64,000 nucleotides of DNA from Archangium violaceum (GTDB lineage: Bacteria; Myxococcota; Myxococcia; Myxococcales; Myxococcaceae): assembly GCF_016887565.1 (NCBI RefSeq), contig NZ_CP069396.1, positions 12,134,001-12,198,000 of the forward strand. The letters are read 5' to 3'. The first letter of the stretch is position 1. The number at the start of each line of letters is the position of its first letter. The position numbers and the translations under genes are program-made. The notes under the pieces are model-generated. The model worked only from the letters and a program-made list of their open reading frames with translations. It did no database searches and was not told where the DNA came from. Below are positions 25,763 to 35,783 of this stretch, piece by piece.

Positions 25763-26347
25763 ATGCCCCTGGACAACCCGCCCGTCCTGCTCACCACCCG
25801 ACGTCTGAACCTGGCCGTGCTGCCACCAGACGCCGCCGCGCGCGTGCTGGCCTACCACGAGGCCAACCGCGAGCACCTCGGCCCCGTCTCGCCCGCGCGC
25901 CCCGACAACTTCTTCACCCATACCTGGTGGCGCTCACGGCTGGCCCAGGACGCCGAGGACTGGCGGCGGGGGCTCGCCCTGCGCCTCTTCATCCTGTCGC
26001 GCGAGGCACCCCTCACCGCCGCGCCCGTCCTCGGCAGCGTGTCCCTCACCGACATCCGCCGCGGGCCCCTCCAGTCCTGCGAGATGGGCTTCGGGCTCGA
26101 CCACGCACACCAGGGCCAGGGGTTGATGACCGAGGCCGTGCGCGCCGTGTGCGACTACGCCTTCGGGCCCATGGGCCTGCACCGCATCCAGGCCAACCAC
26201 CTGCCGGAGAACCACCGCAGCGCCGCCGTGCTGCACCGCCTCGGCTTCACCGTCGAGGGGCTGGCACGCGAGCTCGTCCTCATCCAGGACCGCTGGCGCG
26301 ACCACGTCCTCACGGCGCTGTTGGCGCCTCGTACACCGGCAGGGTGA
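25763..26347 (+). CDS. GNAT acetyltransferase, RimJ/RimL type
   Basis: A 194-residue protein with the RimJ-type GNAT layout: [18 protein letters not shown] at the start, LGSVSLTDI on strand 4, the acetyl-CoA loop [16 protein letters not shown] (Q/RxxGxG/A) at about 111-126, and [24 protein letters not shown], the conserved RIxxxvxxxNxaSxxvlxklGF element. Members acetylate ribosomal-protein N-termini or small amines; substrate not predictable. Its last 38 bases overlap the 3' end of the convergent kinase gene. Confidence 0.9.
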   Translation: MPLDNPPVLLTTRRLNLAVLPPDAAARVLAYHEANREHLGPVSPARPDNFFTHTWWRSRLAQDAEDWRRGLALRLFILSREAPLTAAPVLGSVSLTDIRRGPLQSCEMGFGLDHAHQGQGLMTEAVRAVCDYAFGPMGLHRIQANHLPENHRSAAVLHRLGFTVEGLARELVLIQDRWRDHVLTALLAPRTPAG

Positions 26348-29300
26348 AGGAGAAGGTGCTGCCCCGGCCCGGCTGGCTCTCCACCTGGATGCGCCCGCCG
26401 TGGGCCTCGACGATGCCCTTGGCGATGGGCAGCCCCAGTCCCGCCCCCTCCCGTGCCCCTTTCGCCTGCCAGTAGCGGTCGAAGAGGTGGGGCAGGCTCT
26501 CCGGTGCGATGCCCCTTCCCGTGTCGCTGACGCGGAAGCGCACCACGAGCCCCTCGCGCCGGGCCCCCAGGATGATGTGCCCGCCCTCGGGCGTGTAGCG
26601 CAGCGCATTGCCGATGAGGTTGGAGAACACCTGCAACACCCGGCTCCGGTCCACCAGCACCAGCGGGAGCGCCCCCTCCACCTCGCGCTCCAGCCGCAGT
26701 CCCCGCGTCTCCGCCAGGGGCCGGTGCAGCTCGATGACCTCGTCCATCAACCGGCCCGCGTCCTCCGGGTTGCGCTCCACCACCAGGCGTCCCGCTTCGA
26801 TCTTCGCCACCTCCAGCAGATCCTGGATGAGGCGCACGGCCCGGTCCGCCGAGCGCCGCATGAGCTCCGCCTGCTTGCGCCACGAGTTTCCTTCCGCGCC
26901 GGAGGGCAGGTGCTTGAGCAGGTAGGTGGCGCCCAGGGAGATGACGTTGAGAGGGTTGCGCAGGTCGTGCGAGACGACGGCGAGCACGTCGTCACGGGCG
27001 TGAGTGGCCTGCTGGGACTCCATGTAGAGCCGGGCGTTGTCGATGGTGAGGGCGGCGCGCCCGGCCAGCCCCTCGGCGAGCGCGAGGTCCACCGGGCCGT
27101 AGCGCCGCCCCGACGCCGCGGTGGTGGCGAAGGTGATGGCGCCCAGCGTCCGCCCGCGCGCCACCAGGGGGACGATCATCAACGAGCGCGGCGCCAGCTC
27201 GCGCTGGGTGGCGAAGTCCTCCTCGTCCTCGGCGGAGGCCCGCAGCCAGACCTCCGTCACCTCGGGGACGAGCTCCGGCTCACCGGTGCGCAGCACGCTC
27301 TGCACGCCCACCACGGTGTGGCACCGGGGCCGCACGCACCCGAGCCGGCGCAGCAGCGCCTCCTGCTCGGACTCCCTGTGCGCCATGGCCACCCGGTGCA
27401 CCTCGTCGCCCTCCAACGTTCCCACCACGCAGTAGTCCGCCAGCCGAGGCACCACCAGCCGGGCCAGGCTGCGCAGCGTGGCCTCGTACTCCAGCGCCGC
27501 CACCAGGACCCGGCTGCTCTCGGAGAGGAACTGCTGCGACTCCTCGGCGCGCTTGCGGTCCGAGATGTCGCGAATGATGGTGGAGAACATCTCCAGCCCG
27601 CCCCCCGGCTCGCGGTGGGCGAGCAGTACCTGGGAGACGGGCAGCTCCCGCCCATCCGGGGAGAGCAGCGCCGTCTCTCCCCGCCACATGCCCTCGCGCA
27701 GCGCGGTGGGCACGCCCTCGCTCAACAGGCGCCGCGCGGCCCAGGTGGGCTGGGCCGAGGCGAGGCGCCAGGCGCTGGCGTCCTGCTCGTCCGCCATTCC
27801 CACCATGCGCCGGCCGGCGCGGTTGAGGTAGAGCCCCTGCCCCTGCGCGTCCGTGCTGCCCACGAAGTCCGGAGTGGCCTCGATGATGGAGCTGAGCCGG
27901 CGGCGCGCCTCCTCCGCCCGCTTGCGAGCCGTCACCTCGCGCAGGTACACGGAGACGCCCTCGCTGGAGGGGCTGGCGTGGCACTCGAACCAGGCCTCGA
28001 GCGAGGCGAGGTACATCTCGCACTCGGAGGCACCCTGGCCCTCCAGCACCCGTTCCACCCCGTGCAGCAGACCGCGCGCGCCCTCCTCCGGAAGCACCTC
28101 CTCCAGGTGCTGGCCCAGGAGCTGCTCACGTGGCCGCCGCAGCACCTCGGACGCCCGGCGGTTGACGAAGGTGACGCGCCGCTCGCGGTCCAGGGCGACG
28201 AAGGCATCGGTGATGCTCTCCAGCAGATCCTCGATGCGCGCGCGCGCCGCCTCGGCCACGGTCCGCGCCGCCTCCTCGCGGGCGAGCCGCAGCGCCGCCT
28301 CCTCCGCTCGCTTGCGCTCCGTCACCTCGCGCATCACGGCCACCCAGTGCGTCAGCAACCCCTCCTCCTCCATCACCGGCACCAGGGCACTCTCCGACCA
28401 GAAGGTGGAGCCGTCCTTGCGGTAGATGAGCAGCTCCTCGCGGAAGGGCTCCTGCCGTTTCATTGATTCGAAGATGCGCTCGAGGACGGCCGGGTCCGTC
28501 TCCGGCCCCACCAGCCGTATCGTCTCCAGCCGCTGGAACTCCTCGAGGCCGTACCCCGTCATCCGGGAGAAGGCATCGTTGGCATAGACGATGTTCCAGG
28601 GACTGCCCTCCACCTCCCGTGCCGGAGCGAGGATGATCACGCCGTCATGGGCGTTCACCACCATGGACTCGAAGAGGCGCAGCCGCTGCTCCGTGCGTTT
28701 GCGCTCGGTGATGTCCCGGAAGTAGATGGCGAGCCCCTCCTCCGAGGGGTAGGCGTGGATCTCCACCCAGGTGTTGCGGGGCGGATCATGCTCCTCGAAG
28801 CGGACGGCGCGTCCCTCGGTGAGGGCGGTGCGGTACTCCCGCTCGGCGCGCGAGCCGATGAAACGCGGGAACACCTCCAGGATGGTGCGCCCGAGCATCT
28901 CCTCGCGTGAGCGATGCGACAGCTCCTCGGCGCGGTGGTTGACGTAGGTGAAGCGCCAGGCCCGGTCCAGGGCGACGAAGGCATCGGTGATGCTCTCCAG
29001 CATCTGGCGCACCCGCCGCTCCGCCGCCTCCGCCTCGGCGCGGGCGGCCTGCTCGCGGATGAGCTGGCGCTCGCGCGCCTCATGGCGCACGCGGGCGGAG
29101 ATATCGGTGAAGGTGATGACCGCCCCGATGATGCGCCCGCCCCGCAGGACGGGGCTGCTGCGGTACTCCACCGGGAAGGCGACGCGGTCGCACCGCCAGA
29201 ACACCTCGTCCACCACGTGGTGGGTCTGGCCATCGCGGAGGGCGGCGTGGAGCCTGCACTCGGGCTCGGGGAGGGGCGTGCCGTCCTGGCGCGAGTGGTG

Positions 29301-30071
29301 GATGAGCGCGTGCAGGGACTTGCCGATGAGCTCCTCGGGTTTCCAGCCCAGCATGCGCGTCGCGGCGGGATTGACGAAGGTGGTGCGGCCCTCGGTATCC
29401 AGGCCACAGATGCCCTCGTCCACGGACTCGAGGATGCGCTCGCCCAGGTCGCGCAGCAGTTGGAGCGCGCCCTGCTCCTCGGCGGGCCGCAGGGAGCAGG
29501 CGAACCCGGCCAGCCCGCCGCTCGCGTCATACAGGGCGGTGAGCACCTGCTGCGCGAGGAAGCGGGTGCCGTCGCGCCGCACGCGCCAGCCCTCGACCTC
29601 GCCGCGGCCTTCCAACCCGGCCTGACGCAGGTCCCTCACCGCCAGGTCCCGCTCCTCGGGCGGATAGAGGGCGGAGAGGGGCTCGCCCAGGAGATCGGCC
29701 TTCGAGTGACCCGTGAGCCGCTCCGCGCCCGGGCTCCACAGGGCGATGCGGCCCTTCAGGTCGAGACCGACGAGCGCGTAATCCCCCGCCTGCTCCAACA
29801 TCAGCAGTGCCAGCCCTCCACGGGGTCCGAGCGCCTCCTCCGAATGCGGCTCGTCCCTCGGCTCCTCAAACTCACCGGGAGCACCATGCGTGGTGGGCGG
29901 CAACCGTTCGTCCCTCCTCTCGGTCAGCCGTGTCCCGCTCTCCCGCGCGCGGAAGGGAAGGTACGGGTTTCCAAGGATCTGGACGCGATCGCCCCGGCTG
30001 CAACGAGGGCCCAGCCAGACGGTACCCGGCCAGCGTGTCGGAACAGGAGCCTTGGGAGCGGCTGGAGACAT
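26310..30071 (-). CDS. Six-PAS / GAF soluble histidine kinase
   Basis: Up to 1253 residues; the start is uncertain. ATG at 30071 is the longest form, but residues 1-85 are low-complexity and the first PAS begins near residue 95. Six PAS domains follow (about 95-205, 210-330, 345-455, 460-580, 590-700, 705-825), most ending in [10 protein letters not shown]-type linkers. Then come a GAF domain (about 830-1000), HisKA with His1035 in SHDLRNP, and HATPase_c with [16 protein letters not shown] and GAGLGLPI. No membrane segment and no receiver domain. It senses several internal signals and passes phosphate to an unlinked partner. Two PAS copies share the stretch [13 protein letters not shown] exactly, evidence of internal duplication. 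Its 3' end overlaps the GNAT gene by 38 bases, tail to tail. Confidence 0.92.
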   Translation of the reverse strand: MSPAAPKAPVPTRWPGTVWLGPRCSRGDRVQILGNPYLPFRARESGTRLTERRDERLPPTTHGAPGEFEEPRDEPHSEEALGPRGGLALLMLEQAGDYALVGLDLKGRIALWSPGAERLTGHSKADLLGEPLSALYPPEERDLAVRDLRQAGLEGRGEVEGWRVRRDGTRFLAQQVLTALYDASGGLAGFACSLRPAEEQGALQLLRDLGERILESVDEGICGLDTEGRTTFVNPAATRMLGWKPEELIGKSLHALIHHSRQDGTPLPEPECRLHAALRDGQTHHVVDEVFWRCDRVAFPVEYRSSPVLRGGRIIGAVITFTDISARVRHEARERQLIREQAARAEAEAAERRVRQMLESITDAFVALDRAWRFTYVNHRAEELSHRSREEMLGRTILEVFPRFIGSRAEREYRTALTEGRAVRFEEHDPPRNTWVEIHAYPSEEGLAIYFRDITERKRTEQRLRLFESMVVNAHDGVIILAPAREVEGSPWNIVYANDAFSRMTGYGLEEFQRLETIRLVGPETDPAVLERIFESMKRQEPFREELLIYRKDGSTFWSESALVPVMEEEGLLTHWVAVMREVTERKRAEEAALRLAREEAARTVAEAARARIEDLLESITDAFVALDRERRVTFVNRRASEVLRRPREQLLGQHLEEVLPEEGARGLLHGVERVLEGQGASECEMYLASLEAWFECHASPSSEGVSVYLREVTARKRAEEARRRLSSIIEATPDFVGSTDAQGQGLYLNRAGRRMVGMADEQDASAWRLASAQPTWAARRLLSEGVPTALREGMWRGETALLSPDGRELPVSQVLLAHREPGGGLEMFSTIIRDISDRKRAEESQQFLSESSRVLVAALEYEATLRSLARLVVPRLADYCVVGTLEGDEVHRVAMAHRESEQEALLRRLGCVRPRCHTVVGVQSVLRTGEPELVPEVTEVWLRASAEDEEDFATQRELAPRSLMIVPLVARGRTLGAITFATTAASGRRYGPVDLALAEGLAGRAALTIDNARLYMESQQATHARDDVLAVVSHDLRNPLNVISLGATYLLKHLPSGAEGNSWRKQAELMRRSADRAVRLIQDLLEVAKIEAGRLVVERNPEDAGRLMDEVIELHRPLAETRGLRLEREVEGALPLVLVDRSRVLQVFSNLIGNALRYTPEGGHIILGARREGLVVRFRVSDTGRGIAPESLPHLFDRYWQAKGAREGAGLGLPIAKGIVEAHGGRIQVESQPGRGSTFSFTLPVYEAPTAP

Positions 30072-30163
30072 CCAGACCTGGATGGTCGTCAGTCCTTTCG
30101 CACGCGATGCACCCGCGGCCGGGAATGAACAGCTTCCCGCGAAACCAGGGATGGGAGGGGGAC

Positions 30164-31915
30164 ATGGCAGGTGCTCGACGATCGGAAATGCCCGGATGGG
30201 TCTTGGGTCTCGTCCTCGCGGTGTCGGTGGCCACGAGTGCCGAGGCCAGGGAGGTGCAGCGGGACTACGGGGATGTGCTCGCGTACATCTCCCAGGGTTG
30301 GGACGTGCTGACGCGTTCGCAGAGCTCGTGTGAAGTGGTGAAGGATCCCAAGCTCGAGCCCGGTGAGCACTCCGTGCTCTACCTGCCGATGAACCTGCCC
30401 GAGCCCGCGTCGGTCCAGGCCCTGCGCCAGAAGTGCCCCGAGGTACAGGTGCAACGTCTGCCCCAGGTCATCACCGGACCGGGGCAGGTGGACGTGAGGA
30501 AGCTGCGGGCCCAGGGGTTGCTCTACCTGGAGCATCCGTATGTGGTGCCTGGCGGCCGGTTCAACGAGATGTATGGCTGGGACAGCTACTTCATTCTTCG
30601 TGGGCTGCTGCGCGCGGGCCGGTGGGAGCTGGCCCGGGGCATGGTGCGCAACTTCCTCTTCGAGGTCCAACACTACGGGGCGGTGCTCAATGCCAACCGC
30701 ACGTATTACCTCACCCGCTCGCAACCGCCCTTCCTGTCCTCGATGGTGATGGCCGTGTACCACGAGGGGAAGCTGGGCGAGGCGGAGCGGCGCGCGTGGT
30801 TGGAGGAAGCCCTGCCCTACATGGTCCGCGACTACGAGATGTGGACGAAGGGCGAACACCTGGCGGGCGACACGGGGCTGTCGCGCTACTTCGATTACGG
30901 AGAGGGTCCCGTGCCGGAGATCGCCGATGACAACCGCCACTACCGGGACGTGGTGGGGTACTTCCTGCGGCACCCGGAAGACAGCAAGGGCTACATGACC
31001 GAGGTGCCCGTGAAGAGCCAGGCGACCAGCGAGGTGAACCCCATGTTCACCGTGCAGGTGTGTGAGCAGACACCGGGAACGACCGCCTGCACGCCCCAGG
31101 AGGCCCACACGCTCTCCGAGGAGTTCTACAAGGGAGACCGGGCCATGCGAGAGTCCGGGTACGACGTCTCGTTCCGCTTCGGGGCCTACGGCGCGGGGAC
31201 GCACCACTACGCGGCGGTGGACCTGAACAGCCTGCTCTACAAGACGGAGACGGACCTCGAGCACATCAGCACGCTGCTGGGCCGCGACGCCGACGCGCGC
31301 ACCTGGAAGGAGCGAGCGGCCCAACGCAGGGAACGGATGAACCGGTACATGTGGGACGCGAAGCGCGGGATGTACTTCGACTACGACGTCAAGACGGGCC
31401 AGCGCTCGACGTACGAATACGCGACGACCTTCTATCCACTCTGGGCGGGGCTGGCCTCGCCCGAGCAGGCCCGGGCGCTGGCGAAGAATCTCTCCCACTT
31501 CGAGCAGCCCTGCGGTCTGGCGATGGGCCAGCAGAAGACGGGGGCCCAGTGGGACTTCCCCTTTGGATGGGCGCCCGCGCACCTGCTCTCCATCGAGGGC
31601 CTGCGCCGCTACGGCCGCCACGAGGACGCCGACCGGCTCTCGTACAAGTACCTCGACCTGGTGGCCGGAGACTTCCGCCGCATCAAGAAGCTGTCCCCGG
31701 AGAAGAAGGGGGCCATCCTGGAGAAGTACGACGTGGTGGCCTGCACCTCGGATGTGAATGTGACGAAGGGATACTTCGTGAACGTCATTGGCTTCGGGTG
31801 GACCAACGGCGTCTTCCTGGAGCTGCTGCACGGGCTCCAGCAAGAGCCCGAGCGCCGACGCGAGGCAAGGCCCGGGAAACCGCTGCCGAGGCCCTCCCCG
31901 AGGAAGGGCCCCTGA
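30164..31915 (+). CDS. treA: Periplasmic trehalase (GH37)
   Basis: A 583-residue enzyme; ATG at 30164 has GGGAGGGGG just upstream and gives a signal peptide (cleavage near TSAEA-R, about residue 25). Both trehalase signatures are present: [15 protein letters not shown], and [10 protein letters not shown] near the C-terminus. The active-site acid Asp/Glu residues of GH37 fall in the SGYDVSFRF and NVTKGYFVN regions. It hydrolyses trehalose to two glucose molecules outside the cytoplasm. The last 20 residues are basic and Pro-rich, unlike the family core. Trehalose is an osmoprotectant in myxospores, so this may recycle it or use environmental trehalose. Divergent from the six-PAS kinase; a strong hairpin follows. 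Confidence 0.95.
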   Translation: MAGARRSEMPGWVLGLVLAVSVATSAEAREVQRDYGDVLAYISQGWDVLTRSQSSCEVVKDPKLEPGEHSVLYLPMNLPEPASVQALRQKCPEVQVQRLPQVITGPGQVDVRKLRAQGLLYLEHPYVVPGGRFNEMYGWDSYFILRGLLRAGRWELARGMVRNFLFEVQHYGAVLNANRTYYLTRSQPPFLSSMVMAVYHEGKLGEAERRAWLEEALPYMVRDYEMWTKGEHLAGDTGLSRYFDYGEGPVPEIADDNRHYRDVVGYFLRHPEDSKGYMTEVPVKSQATSEVNPMFTVQVCEQTPGTTACTPQEAHTLSEEFYKGDRAMRESGYDVSFRFGAYGAGTHHYAAVDLNSLLYKTETDLEHISTLLGRDADARTWKERAAQRRERMNRYMWDAKRGMYFDYDVKTGQRSTYEYATTFYPLWAGLASPEQARALAKNLSHFEQPCGLAMGQQKTGAQWDFPFGWAPAHLLSIEGLRRYGRHEDADRLSYKYLDLVAGDFRRIKKLSPEKKGAILEKYDVVACTSDVNVTKGYFVNVIGFGWTNGVFLELLHGLQQEPERRREARPGKPLPRPSPRKGP

Positions 31916-31923
31916 GCCGCCCG

Positions 31924-31954
31924 GCCCTCTCCGGCCCGGCGTGCCGGAGAGGGC
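31924..31954 (+). terminator. 12-bp stem hairpin after treA
   Basis: GCCCTCTCCGGC pairs perfectly with GCCGGAGAGGGC across the loop CCGGCGT, starting 8 bases after the treA stop. No T tract follows; a terminator by position and stability. Confidence 0.65.
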
Positions 31955-32121
31955 GGACCCGACGCTGGCGCGGCCTCGAGCCGCGGCAGTTGCAACTTCC
32001 CGCTCGCGTCGAAGATGACACAGAAGTTTGACTCTCGAGGGTCGGGAGAGCATCCGCATCACGACAAAGGCGCTCACGTCCCGTGGCGAGGAGAGCACGT
32101 CACCCATTACGCCATGAGCCC

Positions 32122-32838
32122 ATGGACACACCCAAGACAGCCGCGGTGGTGGGAGCAGGCCCGGGACTGGGGGCGGCGCTGGCGCGTCGCTTCGCCCGGG
32201 AGGGATATGCGGTGGGCCTGTTCGCCCGGAGCGAGTCGAGCCTGCTCCCGGTGCGACAGGAGCTCGAGAAGACAGGAGGACGCGCGGGCGTCTACGTGGC
32301 GGACGCGGCGGACGAGGCCTCGCTGCGGTCCGCCTTCGCCAGGATGCGCGCGGAGCTCGGCGCGCCGGAGGTCTGCATCTACAACGCGGGGACGTACGCG
32401 ATGGCGGGGCTCCTGGAGCTGACGCCGGAGCAGTTCGAGTCCTCGTGGAAGATAGGCTGCATGGGCGGCTTCCTCACGGCACGTGAGGTGGTGCCGGCGA
32501 TGCTGGAGCGCGGGAGGGGCACGCTGCTGTTCACGGGGGCCACGGCCTCGCTGCGAGGCGCGGCGCGGTTCTCGGCGTTCGCGGTGGGGAAGTTCGGACT
32601 GAGGGCACTGGCCCAATCGCTGGCGCGCGAGCTCGGGCCCAAGGGCATCCACGTGGCCCACGTCGTCATCGACGGGATGATCGACACGCAGCGTGTACGG
32701 AACATGATGCCGGGCCGCGAGGCGTCGACGATGCTGTCACCGGACGCCATCGCGGAGACGTACTGGCAGCTGCACCGCCAGGACCCCTCCGCGTGGACGC
32801 AGGAGCTGGACGTGCGCCCCGCGGCGGAGAAGTTCTAG
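32122..32838 (+). CDS. Short-chain dehydrogenase with Phe in place of the catalytic Tyr
   Basis: A 238-residue SDR; ATG at 32122. The Rossmann nucleotide site is VVGAGPGLGAALARRFA (residues 8-24, a GxxxGxG variant), followed by YNAG and the active-site region LLFTGATASL. The usual YxxxK reads FAVGK, so the catalytic Tyr is Phe. I recall the same FxxxK plus ARELGPKGIHVAHVVIDG block in a widespread subfamily, so the change looks family-wide rather than a local mutation. Such proteins may not be ordinary dehydrogenases. Four-base convergent overlap with the DUF1338 gene. Confidence 0.85.
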   Translation: MDTPKTAAVVGAGPGLGAALARRFAREGYAVGLFARSESSLLPVRQELEKTGGRAGVYVADAADEASLRSAFARMRAELGAPEVCIYNAGTYAMAGLLELTPEQFESSWKIGCMGGFLTAREVVPAMLERGRGTLLFTGATASLRGAARFSAFAVGKFGLRALAQSLARELGPKGIHVAHVVIDGMIDTQRVRNMMPGREASTMLSPDAIAETYWQLHRQDPSAWTQELDVRPAAEKF

Positions 32839-33581
32839 CGCTTCGTCATGTCGAAGAGCGCGCGGGCCTGGGGGCCGAGGAAGCCATCGAAGCCGGGAGC
32901 GCGCTGGGCGATCTCGAAGTACGCATAGGGCCAGCCGCGCGTGCTCCCATCCTTGAGCCGGATGGAGACGGAGGCGGCGCGGGTGGCCGTCTGGCGGAGG
33001 GCGCTGCCCGGCTCGCCCTCGATGTCGCTCTTCATGGGCACACCGGCCTCGCGCATGCGCCGCTGCCACACGTCCACGTCGTCCACGGAGCCGGTGAAGT
33101 GGTTCACCTTGCGGCCGAAGGCGAGCAGCCACGCGCCGTACTGGGACTCCTTCTCCAGGGCGAGCAGCGCCGACTCGTCGGGCGGGGGCGGAGCGGAGAA
33201 CCAGTCGGCGAGCGCCTCGATGGAGTCGGGCGGCGGCGGGTCGACGAGGAGCGAGGAGAGGATGCGCTGGGCCTCGGGCGAGAGCTTGTCGGCATGGAGC
33301 TCGGAGATGAAGACGCGGGGCAGCCCCTCCGGGTGGGACATATGGATGGCGGAGAGGTGCGTATCGGGGAAGGTGTACTGACCCGCGGGCTTCCAGCCGA
33401 AGCGCTCGAAGACCCGGGAGAAGAGCGCGATGCCACCACCGGGCCGGGCGAGGGAGCGGAGCGCGACGTGGTCGTTGCGGAAGCTGCCCCCGGAGAGCTG
33501 GACGAAGGTGCGCGCGTAGGGCACCTCCGCGGCGTAGCGTTCCCACAGCAAGTCCAGGAGACGGGTGGCGTCGGAGCTCAT
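32835..33581 (-). CDS. Short DUF1338 (2-oxoadipate dioxygenase/decarboxylase-like) protein
   Basis: A 248-residue protein; ATG at 33581 is used, 33593 is an in-frame alternative, and neither has a clear ribosome site. The DUF1338 signatures are visible: LLDLLWERYAAEVPYA, NDHVALRS, KVNHFTGSVDDVD and YAYFEIAQR. The His of NDHV, the His of NHFT and the Glu of YFEIAQR correspond to the two-His-one-Glu iron site of HglS, which converts 2-oxoadipate to 2-hydroxyglutarate in lysine breakdown. The protein is much shorter than HglS (about 460 residues) but fits the compact members of the family. No lysine-catabolism neighbours are seen, so the substrate is uncertain. Confidence 0.8.
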   Translation of the reverse strand: MSSDATRLLDLLWERYAAEVPYARTFVQLSGGSFRNDHVALRSLARPGGGIALFSRVFERFGWKPAGQYTFPDTHLSAIHMSHPEGLPRVFISELHADKLSPEAQRILSSLLVDPPPPDSIEALADWFSAPPPPDESALLALEKESQYGAWLLAFGRKVNHFTGSVDDVDVWQRRMREAGVPMKSDIEGEPGSALRQTATRAASVSIRLKDGSTRGWPYAYFEIAQRAPGFDGFLGPQARALFDMTKR

Positions 33582-33626
33582 GCGCGCAGTCATAGCCGGA
33601 AGCCGGGCCGGTGTGCAGCGCGGAAC

Positions 33627-34436
33627 CTACCAGCCCAGCGCCTCGGGGGCCTCGCGGAAGAGGTTCCGCAGCTCGGGGTGTTGCCGGTGCTGCCGCTGCA
33701 TCTCCCTCCACACGGTGGGGTGCGCGGCCCTCTGGATGGAATGGATGCGACGCGCCAACGCTGTCTGGGGAGCACCCTGCTCTCGCAGAGAGACGTACTC
33801 GGAGAGACGGGCTCGATAGCCACTGAAGGCCTCCGCACGCGCGACGGGGAGGAACTCACGGGCATTGAGCCGCAGGATGTTCAGGGTGTACTCGGCCCGC
33901 GCGTGGTCCTTCGAGCCCTTCGCCGCGATGGGCATGAAGAGGAAGGTCTCCTTCAGGTCGAGCATCAAGAAGGTCAGCGGATCCTCATGGCGCGGATCGA
34001 TGAGGGCGGGAGTGCCCTGACGAGGTGGTTTGATGGGCGCATCCGCCCGCCGCCCGACCTCCACCGGCTTTCGCGCGCCACGGGGGAAGAGCGCGAACCG
34101 GTTGTTCTTGGGTCCGTTACAAGGACCGCAGGCGTAGAGGTAGTTGCTCCAGGCGAAAACCAGCTCGGGGTAGAGATCCTTGGGCCAGATGTGCTCGACC
34201 TCGTCAGCCGCCGAGTCCTCGCAGTAGCCACAACGCCGGGAGCCCGTGCACATCACCGTCAACGCGCGATGGACCTCCGCGAAGGTCTTGTTCTTCGCCT
34301 TGTTCCGCAGGGAGAAGTGCCGCTTCGCGGCTTCGACGCGCTCGGGATAGCTCGCGAGTGCATCCACCCCGTCCTGCCAGCGTTCGAGCTGATGTAACGC
34401 CGTGGCGGAGAGAGGAACGTCAGGCAGCCGGATCAC
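33627..34436 (-). CDS. HNH endonuclease, Septu PtuB-like
   Basis: A 269-residue protein with a GTG start at 34436 overlapping the ATPase stop by 4 bases (GTGA). The HNH core is at about residues 69-110: zinc-binding C69-x2-C72, then DEVEHIWPK with His82, Asn98 in WSNYLYACGPCNGPKNN, and C103-x2-C106. The overall arrangement matches PtuB of the Septu antiphage system and retron-associated PtuB. The partner ATPase gene lies directly upstream in the same transcript. It should cut DNA (or tRNA, as reported for some PtuB relatives) when the ATPase complex is triggered by infection. C-terminal residues 160-269 are helical and probably bind the ATPase. Confidence 0.8.
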   Translation of the reverse strand: MIRLPDVPLSATALHQLERWQDGVDALASYPERVEAAKRHFSLRNKAKNKTFAEVHRALTVMCTGSRRCGYCEDSAADEVEHIWPKDLYPELVFAWSNYLYACGPCNGPKNNRFALFPRGARKPVEVGRRADAPIKPPRQGTPALIDPRHEDPLTFLMLDLKETFLFMPIAAKGSKDHARAEYTLNILRLNAREFLPVARAEAFSGYRARLSEYVSLREQGAPQTALARRIHSIQRAAHPTVWREMQRQHRQHPELRNLFREAPEALGW

Positions 34437-35719
34437 TCCGGGCTCCCGATATCCGCGTCATGAACGGTCATCGCGGCGGTGGGCTGACTCGCGCGCAGGG
34501 CCGCCAGTTCCTTGCGCTCGGCGGCGCTCAGACCCTTGCGCAGCTCCTTCAGGTTCAACTCGGCCAGCCGCTGCAACCGCCGCTTCGCACTCTCCGAGCG
34601 CGCGATGCCCTCACCGAACAGTCCCGTGCCATAGGCGTCGAGCACATTGCCGAAGATGAGCCGGTCGAGCTCCACGCCCGTCACCTGCCTCGCCTCTTCG
34701 TCCGTGCCGGGCCTGGGGAGCCGCCACACCGTGCCCACCTCCGCTGCCTGACAGACGAGGGGGCTGTGGGTCGTGACGATGAACTGCATCTTGGGGAAGT
34801 GCTCACGGAACCAGAGCCCCACCTTGCGCTGCCAGGTTGGATGCAGGTGCGCGTCCACCTCGTCGATGAGCACCACGCCCGGCACATCCACCTTCGTGGG
34901 ATCCTCCGGGTGGAAAACGCGCTTCGGCCCGTAGGTGGCCGTGAGCTGGCGGATGAGCTCGAAGGTCATGCTCAGGATGGAGCGGTAACCATCGCTCAGT
35001 TCCTCCACGGGAACGCGGTAACCATTACCGTCCACGAAGAGCACCTCACGGGAGGAGATCTTCTCCAGGCGTGCTTGATGCGGCAGGAACCCCGGCTGAT
35101 TGATGAACCTCTTCAGCGGCTCGAGCAGCGCCCCGTCCGGATCCCCTTCGAGATTCTTGAATTGCAACTGCTGAAGCCACCGCAGGCCTTCGGTCAGCGC
35201 CACTCCCTCATCGAAGACGGAGAGGTGCCGGGCAAGCCGTGGATTGGAATCGAAGAGCTTCTCGTAATCCTCGTCCCCTCCCGTAAACCGCCGGAACGGC
35301 CCATAAGAGGCGGAGAACCAACCCCACGCATTGCCTCCCCATACAGGGGACTCCTCGGGCAACCATCCTAGATCTACCTCTTCGTCCTCGTTCTCCAACA
35401 GACTCACGGAGATCCACAGCTCCTGGGTCTTGCTCCGCGCCTTCCTGTCGCCCGATTTGTCGAGCTTCGGGTTCGAAGCCAGGAACAGGTCGATCAATCC
35501 CTGCGTCGCGTGACGTTGCCACCGTCTCCAGTCCTGCCGGAGCGCCGCCGCGCCGTCGGGTCCTACAAGCCCCAGCGCAAGGGAACGCAGCACCGAGGAT
35601 TTTCCCGAGCCGTTGTCCCCCAGGATGACGTGCCATCCCGGCGCGCGCTGGAGGGGGACCTGCCACTCCATCCGCTGAATGGACCGGATGTTCTCGATGA
35701 CGAATCGCGTCAGGTACAT
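34433..35719 (-). CDS. AAA/ABC-type ATPase, Septu PtuA-like
   Basis: A 428-residue ATPase. Walker A is GDNGSGKSS (residues 34-42), the ABC-like signature is ELSDGYRS (about 234-241), Walker B is VVLIDE with Glu287, followed by DAHLHP and the switch histidine in TTHSP. This is the OLD/RecF-like layout without a TOPRIM domain, as in PtuA. It forms a coupled operon with the HNH gene downstream. In Septu, PtuA assembles into a large ATP-bound complex that holds PtuB inactive until phage infection lowers ATP. No reverse transcriptase or retron RNA is seen nearby, so this is a Septu-type rather than a retron-type pair. The C-terminus (about 370-428) is charged and helical. Confidence 0.8.
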   Translation of the reverse strand: MYLTRFVIENIRSIQRMEWQVPLQRAPGWHVILGDNGSGKSSVLRSLALGLVGPDGAAALRQDWRRWQRHATQGLIDLFLASNPKLDKSGDRKARSKTQELWISVSLLENEDEEVDLGWLPEESPVWGGNAWGWFSASYGPFRRFTGGDEDYEKLFDSNPRLARHLSVFDEGVALTEGLRWLQQLQFKNLEGDPDGALLEPLKRFINQPGFLPHQARLEKISSREVLFVDGNGYRVPVEELSDGYRSILSMTFELIRQLTATYGPKRVFHPEDPTKVDVPGVVLIDEVDAHLHPTWQRKVGLWFREHFPKMQFIVTTHSPLVCQAAEVGTVWRLPRPGTDEEARQVTGVELDRLIFGNVLDAYGTGLFGEGIARSESAKRRLQRLAELNLKELRKGLSAAERKELAALRASQPTAAMTVHDADIGSPE

Positions 35720-35783
35720 GGCTCGGACACCACCGTAACCGCATCCGCCCGCCGCACCAACGAGACTCCGTCTCGGCCCGCCT

